In this document: in pieces, positions 36,139 through 44,036 of the stretch
Layout of the letters: each line of letters opens with the position of its first letter
Position numbering within the stretch: the stretch's first letter is position 1
Origin: an uncultured Poribacteria bacterium
GTDB lineage: Bacteria; Poribacteria; WGA-4E; WGA-3G
Length of the DNA stretch: 64,000 nt
Direction: 5' to 3'
NCBI GenBank assembly: GCA_951828515.1
Contig: OX639992.1
Location: 4,504,217 to 4,568,216 of the forward strand
The notes under the pieces: generated by a model
Told to the model about the DNA's origin: nothing
Databases searched by the model: none
What the model saw: only the letters and a program-made list of their open reading frames with translations
Translations under genes and position numbers: made by a program

Positions 36139-39100
36139 CTATTCCACTTCCAGAACCCCATAAGCCACGGGTTCTGCCGTAATATCCGCTTTCGCCAGTG
36201 CTTCATCAAACGTCTGGATACGCCGCTGGTAATCAGCCTTAGCGTTGTCAAGTTCGCTGTGTCGCATCCGCTGAATGTTTGTATCGGGCACTTGTGCAAT
36301 CTTCTCTTTAAGGAGTGTTACCCGTTTCTGATGACTCGTCGATAGACTTTCCCTACGGTGATTCGCCAACGCCTGCGTCCGTTCCCGATGTTTATCACGC
36401 GCTTCAACCCATAGGTGCTGGTGTGTTTTTTCTAACGCATCCTTCTGAATTGGCGCTTGGTTTTCCTGTGTATCACCATCTTCTGCGCTTTCAAGTAGGT
36501 CGTTGAGATGGGGGGTCAACGCCTCTGATAAAGCAACCGGTTTAAGGACTAAATGTTCCCTCATTCCAAGAAACCGCCACTGGTAAATGGCGAATTCATA
36601 GCGTCCCGAGGGAACTTTATTGGTTCTCACCTTCAGTGTTGTAACGGCTTCCTGTTCCGCGTTTAATGCATTTGCTGCCTGTTTTACCAACGGATGTGTC
36701 GGCATGATAAACACAGCCTCAGGATGCTGCGTTGCGCAATCGGCTTCAAAGGTTATGGATAAATGCGGGTCCGATCCCTTTAACCATTTTTCCCACTCTC
36801 GATAGACACGCGTCTTTTCCCGAGGGAATTGCTGAAAATCACCCAGTAAAGTATTCCGCGCATCTTCAGAAAGTCGAAGGGTTTTGATAGGTTTTTCGCC
36901 GAGTATGAATTCTTGCGCCGTCCCGATTTTCTGGTGAAGATAACGCGTAACGAGCCGCTGTATCGATGGAGACGATAACCAGAAACTGGAAGCGTTTTCG
37001 ACCTCCTTCTCCATTTTATCTTCAGGAAAACGGAGTCCGAATAAATCCAATTGCTGCGCTTCAAGTGCCTCATGTGCTTGTATTAATCGGATCTGATTAT
37101 CTTCCAATTGTTTTAATTTAGTTCTTCGCTGTTTTGGTGTCAGTTTATAATCTTCGGCGATATTCCGCAGTTCAGTTGTAATTTCGCCAAGAATTTCTTC
37201 ACTACCACCCAACGCGCTCTCAAATACACCAATGCGAAGTAGGCACCGCTCATAGATGTCCGCGTCAACGGTTCCGGGGGTAATGAGATTAACGATGATG
37301 ACACTCTCGCTTTGTTGCCCCTTGCGGTCAATTCGTCCGATGCGTTGTTCAATCTTCATCGGGTTCCACGGCAGATCGTAGTTAACAATGCAATCGCAGA
37401 ACTGATAATCCAATCCCTCACAGCCGACCTCCGAAAAAAGCATGAGATCTAGGCTATCACGCTCGGATTTAGGTTTTTCAAACCGACTGCGGAGTTCCAA
37501 ACGTTCCTCGTCCGGTACATCGCCATGTATGAGGCCCACTCGAAAGCCTTCCGCTGCGAGATGTTTGTAAAGATAAGAAAGCGTATGGCGAAAACTGCTA
37601 AAAATCATAATTTTGTTGTTGCGTCGGCGTTGCCTATTGTGGACAACTTTTCGGAGTGCCGCCAACTTCAAATCCTCTGGATCCAGAGTTTTCGCTTTTT
37701 CAAGGAGTTCTTGAACCTGCTCGCGAATTCGCGGGGTAAGTTCCTTCAAAGGCATCGCATCAATGGCATCAGCCTCCGTCCATTCAAGTTCGTCAAGGCG
37801 GCGGGTTAATATATCCTCAAGGAGGGGTCCGAGTCCATGCAAACAACTTGCCAATTGTCGGCGGAGTGTTGTCATCATGAAATTAACGCTCCGATCTCCA
37901 TGCAGCCTGCGGAATATCTCCTTTTGCGTTTCAAGGAGTGCTTCATGAAGTTCATCCTGCTCTGTCGTCAACGCAACCTCCACAGTCTGTGATTTGCGCA
38001 TGGTAAACTCACCGATATCGCGACGGCGAGTCCTATTAATGATCCCTGAAAACGTGTGGAGTGCCTCCATATCGGTGATGAGTTGGACGCGATCTTCAGG
38101 GGTAATACGCCTCCCAGCAAGCTGATTTCTAATTTGCTTGAATTCAGGATTATCCTTGAGAATTGATTGCCCCCAGGCGGTTGCACCTGCTTGGTCAAAA
38201 GCTTCCTTTGCGGTCTGTTTCCAATCGCTCTCTTGTGCCCGCGCAGCGTTAACCGCTTGATTAATGAAGGGGTTCGGCTCCGCCATGTGATTAAAACTTT
38301 CTTCATCCAGAATCAGATCTGGACGCAACACATTAAGCAGGACAAACAGATCGTGGCTGCCGAGTTGAATAGGTGTTGCTGTGAGAAATACCGCTGCTTC
38401 CGCATTTTCGCATAAAAATCGGACTGCTTCGTGATTGGCTGTCCCCTGATTTCGGATATGATGTGCTTCGTCAACAATCACCAGATCAAAGTGCGGTGGC
38501 GGATCCAAGTCTAAAAGCCCTTTGCCATGCTTCCGTTTGCGTTTCCCTTCAGGACCAAAAAGGAGTGTGTTGTTCAATAACGAATACGGGAGAATCACCT
38601 TCTGGTATTGTTCGGGCCATTCACCCTCCAGATGCATCTCATTGATACAATATCGCAATTTAGCCCCGTCCAAGTGCTCAAAATTTTCGTCAAATCGTTT
38701 CATCTCCCGTTGCCACTTTTGCTCAGCCACCAACGGACGCGGGCATATAATGAGAACAGATTCGACATCGCTACGTGCTTGTAACTCGCGCAAAATCAAT
38801 CCTGCTTCAATCGTTTTACCGACCCCGACACTATCAGCAATAAGTAATCTCGGTAAATCTGCTTTGATGAATTTAAGAACGGGTCGGTATTGATATGGGA
38901 TAAAGTCAACTCGCGCTGCGTTGAGCGAATATAAGGTTGATAATCCGGGGTATCGAATTTGGAGTGCTGTTAGATAGGCGTGAAAGTCATCACATGAAAA
39001 GGCGCGAGAATCATCTTGAACCTCAAGTTGCAACTGAGATGGGTAAAAAGTATGAACATTTCCATCAACAAAAACGTTAATTCGGTTCTCAGGAGTGCCC

Positions 39101-39201
39101 GATAACACCGCAACAACAGCACCCCGGGTAGAGGGATCGGCTTTCAAGAAAACAATTTGACCGGGAGCAAATTCTGATAAAGGGTTCTGGCTCATATTCA
39201 T
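36139..39201 (-). CDS. SNF2-family (RapA/DrmD-like) DEAH helicase
   Basis: A 1020-residue SF2 ATPase. The N-terminus has a small beta domain (GQIVFLKADPSTRGAVVAVL), then YQYRPVLKF, Walker A ADSVGVGKT (122-130), DEAHHIRN (244-251) and LTATPIQ. The C-terminal RecA lobe has MIFSSFRHTLSYL, LIHGDVP, FSEVGCEGLDYQFCD and QRIGRIDRKGQ (motif VI). The last ~250 residues are charged and coiled-coil-like. Such stand-alone SNF2 proteins include RapA and DrmD of class 1 DISARM; no DrmA, DrmB or DrmC is present here. AAGGGAAAT precedes the ATG. It is the first gene of the run toward the GHKL ATPase, and they probably form an operon. Confidence 0.92.
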   Translation of the reverse strand: MNMSQNPLSEFAPGQIVFLKADPSTRGAVVAVLSGTPENRINVFVDGNVHTFYPSQLQLEVQDDSRAFSCDDFHAYLTALQIRYPGLSTLYSLNAARVDFIPYQYRPVLKFIKADLPRLLIADSVGVGKTIEAGLILRELQARSDVESVLIICPRPLVAEQKWQREMKRFDENFEHLDGAKLRYCINEMHLEGEWPEQYQKVILPYSLLNNTLLFGPEGKRKRKHGKGLLDLDPPPHFDLVIVDEAHHIRNQGTANHEAVRFLCENAEAAVFLTATPIQLGSHDLFVLLNVLRPDLILDEESFNHMAEPNPFINQAVNAARAQESDWKQTAKEAFDQAGATAWGQSILKDNPEFKQIRNQLAGRRITPEDRVQLITDMEALHTFSGIINRTRRRDIGEFTMRKSQTVEVALTTEQDELHEALLETQKEIFRRLHGDRSVNFMMTTLRRQLASCLHGLGPLLEDILTRRLDELEWTEADAIDAMPLKELTPRIREQVQELLEKAKTLDPEDLKLAALRKVVHNRQRRRNNKIMIFSSFRHTLSYLYKHLAAEGFRVGLIHGDVPDEERLELRSRFEKPKSERDSLDLMLFSEVGCEGLDYQFCDCIVNYDLPWNPMKIEQRIGRIDRKGQQSESVIIVNLITPGTVDADIYERCLLRIGVFESALGGSEEILGEITTELRNIAEDYKLTPKQRRTKLKQLEDNQIRLIQAHEALEAQQLDLFGLRFPEDKMEKEVENASSFWLSSPSIQRLVTRYLHQKIGTAQEFILGEKPIKTLRLSEDARNTLLGDFQQFPREKTRVYREWEKWLKGSDPHLSITFEADCATQHPEAVFIMPTHPLVKQAANALNAEQEAVTTLKVRTNKVPSGRYEFAIYQWRFLGMREHLVLKPVALSEALTPHLNDLLESAEDGDTQENQAPIQKDALEKTHQHLWVEARDKHRERTQALANHRRESLSTSHQKRVTLLKEKIAQVPDTNIQRMRHSELDNAKADYQRRIQTFDEALAKADITAEPVAYGVLEVE

Positions 39202-39481
39202 ATTTCCCTTTTGGTTTCGTTATGTATTGTTAACTGGGATTACAGCAGTCCTATATCACTCTTAACAATATAGATGGTTGAACACACCAAAGATGCCAAA
39301 AATCCGCGAAATCTGTACAATCCGTGTCAATCCGAGATTTGCGGCGTACTCGCCCAAATGCGACGTGCATTCAGACAATTAACAGAACACCCGCCAACTC
39401 CAGACCAAAGCATATCAATTTTTTAAAATTGCCCCAATGATGCGGTGAGAAACCGCACCTATCGTCTAAGGTGCTCACAAC
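39202..39481. repeat. Repeat-containing gap upstream of the helicase gene
   Basis: This 280-bp gap includes AATCCGCGAAATCTGTACAA, a word type that often repeats in such genomes, followed by the 27-bp repeat at 39343-39369 that is the exact reverse complement of 24244-24270. A GGTGAGAAACCGCACC hairpin lies near 39445. No gene is seen. Confidence 0.55.
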
Positions 39482-40651
39482 TTAATTCGCTAAGTTCAGT
39501 ATGATGGTTATGCCGCTGATAACGATGTAACCCAACGTGCTGACGAGCCCCCAATTCACCTGAAACTTCTCTTGCACCTCTAAAACATCGCCCGGATAGA
39601 GTAAAATCTGTTGCGTCGTGTCATCAGCAGGAGTGGACGTGAAAGGCACCGTTAGAGTCGTGCCGTCCCGACGATGGATGAGTGCCTCTTCGCGGTTCGC
39701 TGACGCTTCAAATCCGCCGCTGAGCGCGACAGCCTGTGAGAGAGTCAACGGTCCACGAACCCGCTGCGCACCCGGCGTACGAACGTAGCCTGTTACGTAG
39801 GTTGGCTCAACTTTGAAGACATTGGGAACGAACAGAACATCGCCATTCGATAGAGATGCCGAAGCGTCACCATTCGGGATCGATCTCCAAAACTGCTCGG
39901 AGAGATTGAATTCGGACAGATTCCCGTTCTTCCCGACTTTCACTATTGCGGTCAGGTCTGCTTCTGGGGTGGGACCGCCTGCGCGGGCAAGTGCTTCCTC
40001 AATGCTAATCTGCCCTCGAATAAAAAAATTGCCGGGGGTCTGTACCTGTCCTTGCACCTCAACGGTGCTGAGAGGCATGACGAACACGAGATCATTGACA
40101 TTGACCCGGATATCGCGGTAAGGGTGGGTCGGTGAGAGGTCGTAGATTTCTGCCTTTTCTGGTACGTCGGTACGGATTAACTGCACGACTTGGTGATCGG
40201 CGTTCTCCGCCATACCCCCCGCAAGTGCGATGGCACGGTATAAACCGATGTCGGTTTCTGGGGAAATCGGATAACGTCCGGGAAGTGTGACCGCACCACC
40301 AACGAAAACGCCGTTCTCTTGTAGCACAGGCGATACCATAACGACAGGATTTCTGACAAGACTCTCTGAAACAAGGAACTCGCGAATGTGCTGGTTGACC
40401 GCCTCGACTGTCTGCCCAGCGACATCAAGATCGCCACCGAAGTAACTAATTCTGCCGTCTTCACGTACCTGAGCGGAGTGCGTATATTCAGGTTGTCCGA
40501 TCACCGAAATCAGAAGGGTATCGCCGTTTTTGATACGGTAGACCTCGCCGAAGAGCGCGGTCGTTGCGATGAGAAACAGTAAAATCGTGTGAGCTTGCAA
40601 GCATCGAAACGTCCAACGAGATACATGTAAGCCTCGCAAAAAGTAGATCAT
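39482..40651 (-). CDS. Wza-like polysaccharide export protein (SLBB domains)
   Basis: A 389-residue exported protein. After a hydrophobic N-terminus (TILLFLIATTALFGEV) comes the Poly_export domain (YRIKNGDTLLISVIGQPEYTHSAQVREDGRISY). Three SLBB-like segments follow (FVGGAVTLPGRYPIS, VEVQGQVQTPGNFFIRG, YVTGYVRTPGAQRVRG). The C-terminus ends in a hydrophobic helix (LGYIVISGITIILNL), as in Wza, where such helices form the outer-membrane pore. It would export capsule or exopolysaccharide. No lipobox is obvious. It is not next to other capsule genes here. The start at 40651 has only a weak ribosome-binding site. Confidence 0.88.
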   Translation of the reverse strand: MIYFLRGLHVSRWTFRCLQAHTILLFLIATTALFGEVYRIKNGDTLLISVIGQPEYTHSAQVREDGRISYFGGDLDVAGQTVEAVNQHIREFLVSESLVRNPVVMVSPVLQENGVFVGGAVTLPGRYPISPETDIGLYRAIALAGGMAENADHQVVQLIRTDVPEKAEIYDLSPTHPYRDIRVNVNDLVFVMPLSTVEVQGQVQTPGNFFIRGQISIEEALARAGGPTPEADLTAIVKVGKNGNLSEFNLSEQFWRSIPNGDASASLSNGDVLFVPNVFKVEPTYVTGYVRTPGAQRVRGPLTLSQAVALSGGFEASANREEALIHRRDGTTLTVPFTSTPADDTTQQILLYPGDVLEVQEKFQVNWGLVSTLGYIVISGITIILNLAN

Positions 40652-40756
40652 AGCATTTTTCTGAGAAGATATGCCTTTATTGGCTATCAGTTGTCAATCA
40701 AGAAGGTTCTATAATCCTGAAAATCCTTGAATCCTGAAAATCCTGATTCAGACAAT

Positions 40757-40870
40757 TATAGTAAAACCCGAAAATATGTTGAGATTTTAGGGAACAATAG
40801 TTCCCTCTTCTTCGCTGGCGGGGTTTGTAACCCGCTTTCTGATGTATAGTTAATTGTAGGGCTCACTATA
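40757..40870. repeat. MITE-like element, copy C (diverged)
   Basis: Left end TATAGTAAAACCCGAAAATA, central hairpin TCGCTGGCGGGGTTTGTAACCC, and a diverged right end GGGCTCACTATA. Length of 114 bp matches the family. It directly follows an AATCCTGAAAATCC repeat at 40711-40755. Confidence 0.75.
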
Positions 40871-40877
40871 ATGTATG

Positions 40878-41099
40878 TTAATCTGAGGCTTCACTATTGA
40901 CATCGAAGGAGAGTTGCGCCTCTGTTGAATTAAACCGTTTGAAAGTGACAAACCTTCGGTGAGGTCGACTCCGCCAATGCTCTCTGACATAACTACCGTT
41001 GCGCCGACGATGCCCTCTTACATGAACCTTATCAGCTATGCGACTGTGAGATTTGTGAGATTTTGCTTCTTTGAAGAGGTAGAGTTGATCGGCTTTCAT
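40878..41099 (-). CDS. Small basic protein, tentative
   Basis: A possible 73-residue protein, MKADQLYLFKEAKSHK..., with the segment VHVRGHRRRNGSYVREHWRS, which resembles the short 'VRGYTRKDGTYV' motif of small basic proteins I have seen in other bacteria. It starts 20 bp after the stop of the zinc-ribbon gene on the same strand. Its ribosome-binding site is poor. A longer frame from 41198 would overlap the preceding gene. It may be a real downstream cistron or chance. Confidence 0.4.
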   Translation of the reverse strand: MKADQLYLFKEAKSHKSHSRIADKVHVRGHRRRNGSYVREHWRSRPHRRFVTFKRFNSTEAQLSFDVNSEASD

Positions 41100-41118
41100 G
41101 ACAACCTGTCTGCGGATT

Positions 41119-41466
41119 CTAACGGTCCTGTAGTGAATCGAAATAGACTTTAAGGCATTCTCGTGCTTGTGGAAGTAGATTCGCTGGCACAAGGACATCC
41201 CCCCATTCGGATTGCCAGATATTGCCTTTCACGCCACCATAATTAGGGGCTTCATGGCAGCGTAGGCGAACAGGGATGCCGTCTTCCTCCAAGACGCTTT
41301 GGAGGATATTTCCCGCTAATTCATTTGGTACAGATTCGACACTGGACCAGTCCCCATATTCGGTAAACTCTGTTGGTACACGTTGAGGCACGAGCGTTAC
41401 TTGACAGTCCGAACACATCGACACTTCTAACTTATATTCAACATTACATTGTGGACAGAATGGCAT
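41119..41466 (-). CDS. Zinc-ribbon plus DUF2007 protein
   Basis: A 115-residue soluble protein beginning MPFCPQCNVEYKLEVSMCSDC, a four-cysteine zinc ribbon (CxxC at 4-7 and CxxC at 18-21). A DUF2007 fold follows: NELAGNILQSVLEEDGIPVRLR ... WGDVLVPANLLPQARECL. DUF2007 proteins are called putative signal-transducing proteins; the biochemical role is unknown. GGGAGGAAGAACG upstream of the ATG at 41466 fixes the start; the longer frame from 41619 runs through the TnpB element end. Confidence 0.82.
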   Translation of the reverse strand: MPFCPQCNVEYKLEVSMCSDCQVTLVPQRVPTEFTEYGDWSSVESVPNELAGNILQSVLEEDGIPVRLRCHEAPNYGGVKGNIWQSEWGDVLVPANLLPQARECLKVYFDSLQDR

Positions 41467-41489
41467 CGTTCTTCCTCCCGTGTGGATGG

Positions 41490-41660
41490 GTGAGACCGAA
41501 ATCTCACACCTAAAAACGTATAGGGGTTTGTGATAGCACCCACAACCTAAAGGTTGGGGCTTCGGTTTCATAGCAACTGCGGTTTTCTCAAAGAGTTGAC
41601 CGTCTAACTGTCGCTCCACCCGCGGGCATTTCCCTGTAGTATTCTACAGGCATATCACGT
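41490..41660 (-). ncRNA. Probable omega-RNA / right end of the TnpB element
   Basis: Downstream of tnpB, the minus strand reads GCGGGTGGAGCGACAGTTAG, then AAGCCCCAACC and a hairpin CCCAACCTTTAGGTTGTGGG (41539-41559). In IS200/IS605-type elements this 3' region is transcribed as the guide scaffold and the sequence just beyond the element end is the guide. The exact right end is not determined; it should lie between about 41490 and 41530. Prediction from position and structure only. Confidence 0.55.
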
Positions 41661-42770
41661 TTATGTCGTGGCTATCCCTGCCCGCAAAATGTTTATCGCA
41701 GCGTTGATGTCCCTATCGTGGTGAGAACCACAGTCAGGACATGTCCACTGCCTATCGTTTAGAGAAAGATTTTCGTTGTGATACCCACAATCACTACACG
41801 GTTTCGTTGTCGCAGTCCATCGACCAACTTGCTTCAAAAGACGCTTATGTTTTTGACACTTATACTTCAATATCTCAACAAACTGATAGAAGGCGAGGTC
41901 AGAAACTTTACGTCCCCACAACCGTTTCATACCGTCAAGGTTCAACGTTTCAATCGCAATCGTATCAAACTTCTTACACAGTTCGCTTGCGAGTTGCCAA
42001 TGAAAGTCTTTGCGTTGGTTGGTGATTTTACGATACAGACGGGCGATTTGGCTCACACACCGCCACCAACCGTTAGAACCTTTCACTTTACGAGAAAGTT
42101 CTTTGTTGAGAGACCGAAGTTTGTTCAAGGACTGTTTCAAAGGTTGCGGGTGTTGTTTTTTCTCACCCGTGCTCAGTGTTAAGTATGCGTCTTTCATGCC
42201 AAAGTCTGCCCCAACGCTCTTACCTGTGGCGGGCAGAGGTTTAAAATCTGTGTAGTTCGTGATGATGCAGAGCCAGTAGTTCCCGCAATTATCACGCTTG
42301 AGTGTGATACGACTCAGAGTGCCATACCACTGGCGGTGTTTATGAAACATATATGGCACTTTATCAAATCGCCACTTCCCTTTATCCCACTTTCGAAATG
42401 TGAGTGTGATACGGTTGTTAGTGAGTTTATACCCAGTTTGTTTTAGAGTGATAGACTTAAACTTATGGCGCGGTTTGATATGAGGTTTACCCCCCAGTTT
42501 ATCAAAGAACCTTTGATACGCATCATCAATGCGTTCGAGTTCTGCTTGAATCGCTTGGCTTGGCAACGACTTCCAATGGGGGTGCGTGGTTCGTTTCAAA
42601 TCCTTCACGTGTTGACACATCGCAGCATAGTTGGCATACGGCAATCCGTCTTTGTATCTTTGGTTTTGCCACTTATGGAAATACTCGTGAACTTGCCACA
42701 TATCGTCAAGCAAGTTACCAATGCGGATTGTATTCGATTGTTTCCCAAGCGCGTATTTATAGGTTTTCAT
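41661..42770 (-). CDS. tnpB: TnpB RNA-guided nuclease (IS200/IS605 family, orfB only)
   Basis: A 369-residue protein. RuvC-type catalytic residues are visible: Asp189 (VGADFGMKD), Glu274 (IAIETLNLDG) and Asp354 (HDRDINAAINI). The zinc finger C325-x2-C328 ... C344-x2-C347 sits between the last two blocks. The length and the N-terminal WED/REC-like half are complete and no frameshift is seen, so it may be active. No tnpA is present, as in IS1341-like elements, which depend on a transposase in trans. Two strong promoters precede it, and a scaffold-like RNA follows. TnpB proteins cut DNA at guide-matching sites and help the element persist. Confidence 0.93.
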   Translation of the reverse strand: MKTYKYALGKQSNTIRIGNLLDDMWQVHEYFHKWQNQRYKDGLPYANYAAMCQHVKDLKRTTHPHWKSLPSQAIQAELERIDDAYQRFFDKLGGKPHIKPRHKFKSITLKQTGYKLTNNRITLTFRKWDKGKWRFDKVPYMFHKHRQWYGTLSRITLKRDNCGNYWLCIITNYTDFKPLPATGKSVGADFGMKDAYLTLSTGEKKQHPQPLKQSLNKLRSLNKELSRKVKGSNGWWRCVSQIARLYRKITNQRKDFHWQLASELCKKFDTIAIETLNLDGMKRLWGRKVSDLAFYQFVEILKYKCQKHKRLLKQVGRWTATTKPCSDCGYHNENLSLNDRQWTCPDCGSHHDRDINAAINILRAGIATT

Positions 42771-42871
42771 GGACTCTCAAGGCTCAAGTTCTTAACCCCT
42801 CGCATAGTGGGTAGGAAACCGACACGTTACCAAGCGGTAACGCTATGCATGTCTGCCAACTTGATACGCTC

Positions 42872-42900
42872 ATTATCCCACATTTCAGACGGAATGTCAA
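42872..42900 (-). promoter_or_regulatory. Sigma70 promoter P1 for tnpB
   Basis: On the minus strand TTGACA (42900-42895), a 17-bp spacer, and GATAAT (42877-42872). The -35 box is perfect and the -10 box has five of six consensus bases. It lies about 95 bp upstream of the tnpB ATG. Confidence 0.7.
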
Positions 42901-43066
42901 ATCTATTTTAGGCGTTTGGTCCTTTCCAAGAGGGCGGAATTTCATCCCAAAGCTAAAGCATTGGACTTTCATTCCGTAAAGTCTCGTAAAGCGTGGTGCC
43001 TTGCCACGGTGCTGTTTTTTTGCAGAGGATTGGGAACGGGGATACGTTATGACTCTTAATTCTTTT

Positions 43067-43095
43067 ATGATAACACACGTGCGAAAATTTGTCAA
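43067..43095 (-). promoter_or_regulatory. Sigma70 promoter P2, upstream of tnpB P1
   Basis: On the minus strand TTGACA (43095-43090), a 17-bp spacer, and TATCAT (43072-43067). It reads toward tnpB from 195 bp further upstream. It may lie inside or just outside the element's left end, which I cannot fix. Confidence 0.6.
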
Positions 43096-43213
43096 GCGGA
43101 AATAGTTTTCGGAAATCAGCGATCAGCAGTCAGTCGTCAGTAAACTCCCGAAATTTCCCTTATCAGTAGGACTTTAAAAGAGTCGGGATCCGGAGATCCC
43201 GCCTACAGGAAAA

Positions 43214-44035
43214 TCAACTTTGAAATTGCCAGAGACGGAGCGCGGTTTTTCCTAACACCCACTCTCGATCTTCTGGTGTAAAGAAATTCATCTCATCACG
43301 GACAACCGACAGGGTCTCAGAATAACTGGCTCGGTTGAGACAGACGGGCCAATCTGTTCCCCACATCAGTCGCGAACCGCCGAATGCCTGATATACCTTC
43401 TTAACCTGTTCAAAGGTATCCGTCCACGGGTACCCCGTTTTCGATATCGACCATGTATGGCTAATTTTGACGTAGACGCGAGGAAATTGTGCGAGGTTCA
43501 GCAGTAAATCAAGTTTATCTGGGGCATCCGGCGAACAACCTGCCATGTGATCTATGACAACATCAAGGTCGGGATGCTGTTCCAAGAGTGGTACGAGATC
43601 CACTAATCTCTCGGCTCCTGTGAGAAGAAGCATTGGAACACCAAGAGTTTCCGCACGATGAAAGATTGGAGGCATCAACGGTCCTGCAAACCAGTCGCCT
43701 GCCTCACCAACAGAAGGGCTGAGCCGGACACCGTGGAAACCGTCCTCCTCCGTCCAACGACTGAGGTGATCGGGTGCGCCTGGATCTTCAGGATTGATTC
43801 GGCAGACACCCATGAATTTATCAGGATACCTTTTCATTGCGTCAGCAGCATAACTATTATCCCAGCGGTAATGTATGACTTGAACGAGAACGGTTTTTTC
43901 TACATTGTTTGCCGCCATCAATTCCAATAGCATCTCTGCTGTTGCATCTTCTTCAGGCGGACCCGTTGTCTCCGGTGCCCATGGGAATTGGGGGTCGTTT
44001 TTCCAAACGTGAACATGTGGATCGATAATTCTCAT
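43214..44035 (-). CDS. Amidohydrolase 2 family TIM-barrel hydrolase
   Basis: A 273-residue cytosolic protein starting MRIIDPHVHVWKN, where HVH is the first metal-ligand pair of amidohydrolase-related lactonases and decarboxylases. Further segments are VIDHMAGCSP (His), VKISHTW, and MWGTDWPVC (Asp) at the barrel end. Length and pattern resemble L-fuconolactonase or sugar-lactone hydrolases. AAGGAGCAATA precedes the ATG, with this site inside the end of the upstream gene, whose stop is one base away, so translation is likely coupled. The substrate is unknown, plausibly a sugar lactone given the other sugar-acid genes in the window. Confidence 0.87.
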   Translation of the reverse strand: MRIIDPHVHVWKNDPQFPWAPETTGPPEEDATAEMLLELMAANNVEKTVLVQVIHYRWDNSYAADAMKRYPDKFMGVCRINPEDPGAPDHLSRWTEEDGFHGVRLSPSVGEAGDWFAGPLMPPIFHRAETLGVPMLLLTGAERLVDLVPLLEQHPDLDVVIDHMAGCSPDAPDKLDLLLNLAQFPRVYVKISHTWSISKTGYPWTDTFEQVKKVYQAFGGSRLMWGTDWPVCLNRASYSETLSVVRDEMNFFTPEDREWVLGKTALRLWQFQS

Positions 44036-44036
44036 A

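Larger units (their letters stand above)
42771..43213. other. Leader region of the TnpB element and gap to the amidohydrolase gene
   Basis: No gene is supported. It contains two minus-strand promoters (42872-42900, 43067-43095), a leader hairpin GTTACCGCTTGGTAAC (near 42825-42842), and near 43110-43200 the GATCAGCAGTCAGTC and GGATCCGGAGATCC repeat words. The long leader of about 100 nt from the nearer promoter could fold and affect tnpB translation. Confidence 0.5.

Noticed and set aside
36139-39201. Complete DISARM system
   Set aside because: Only a DrmD-like SNF2 protein is present; no DrmA helicase, DrmB (DUF1998), DrmC phospholipase-D protein or class-specific methylase was found in the window.
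42784-43095. 103-codon minus-strand frame upstream of tnpB
   Set aside because: Its start overlaps the -35 box of a strong promoter and its composition is not protein-like; better explained as leader and element end.
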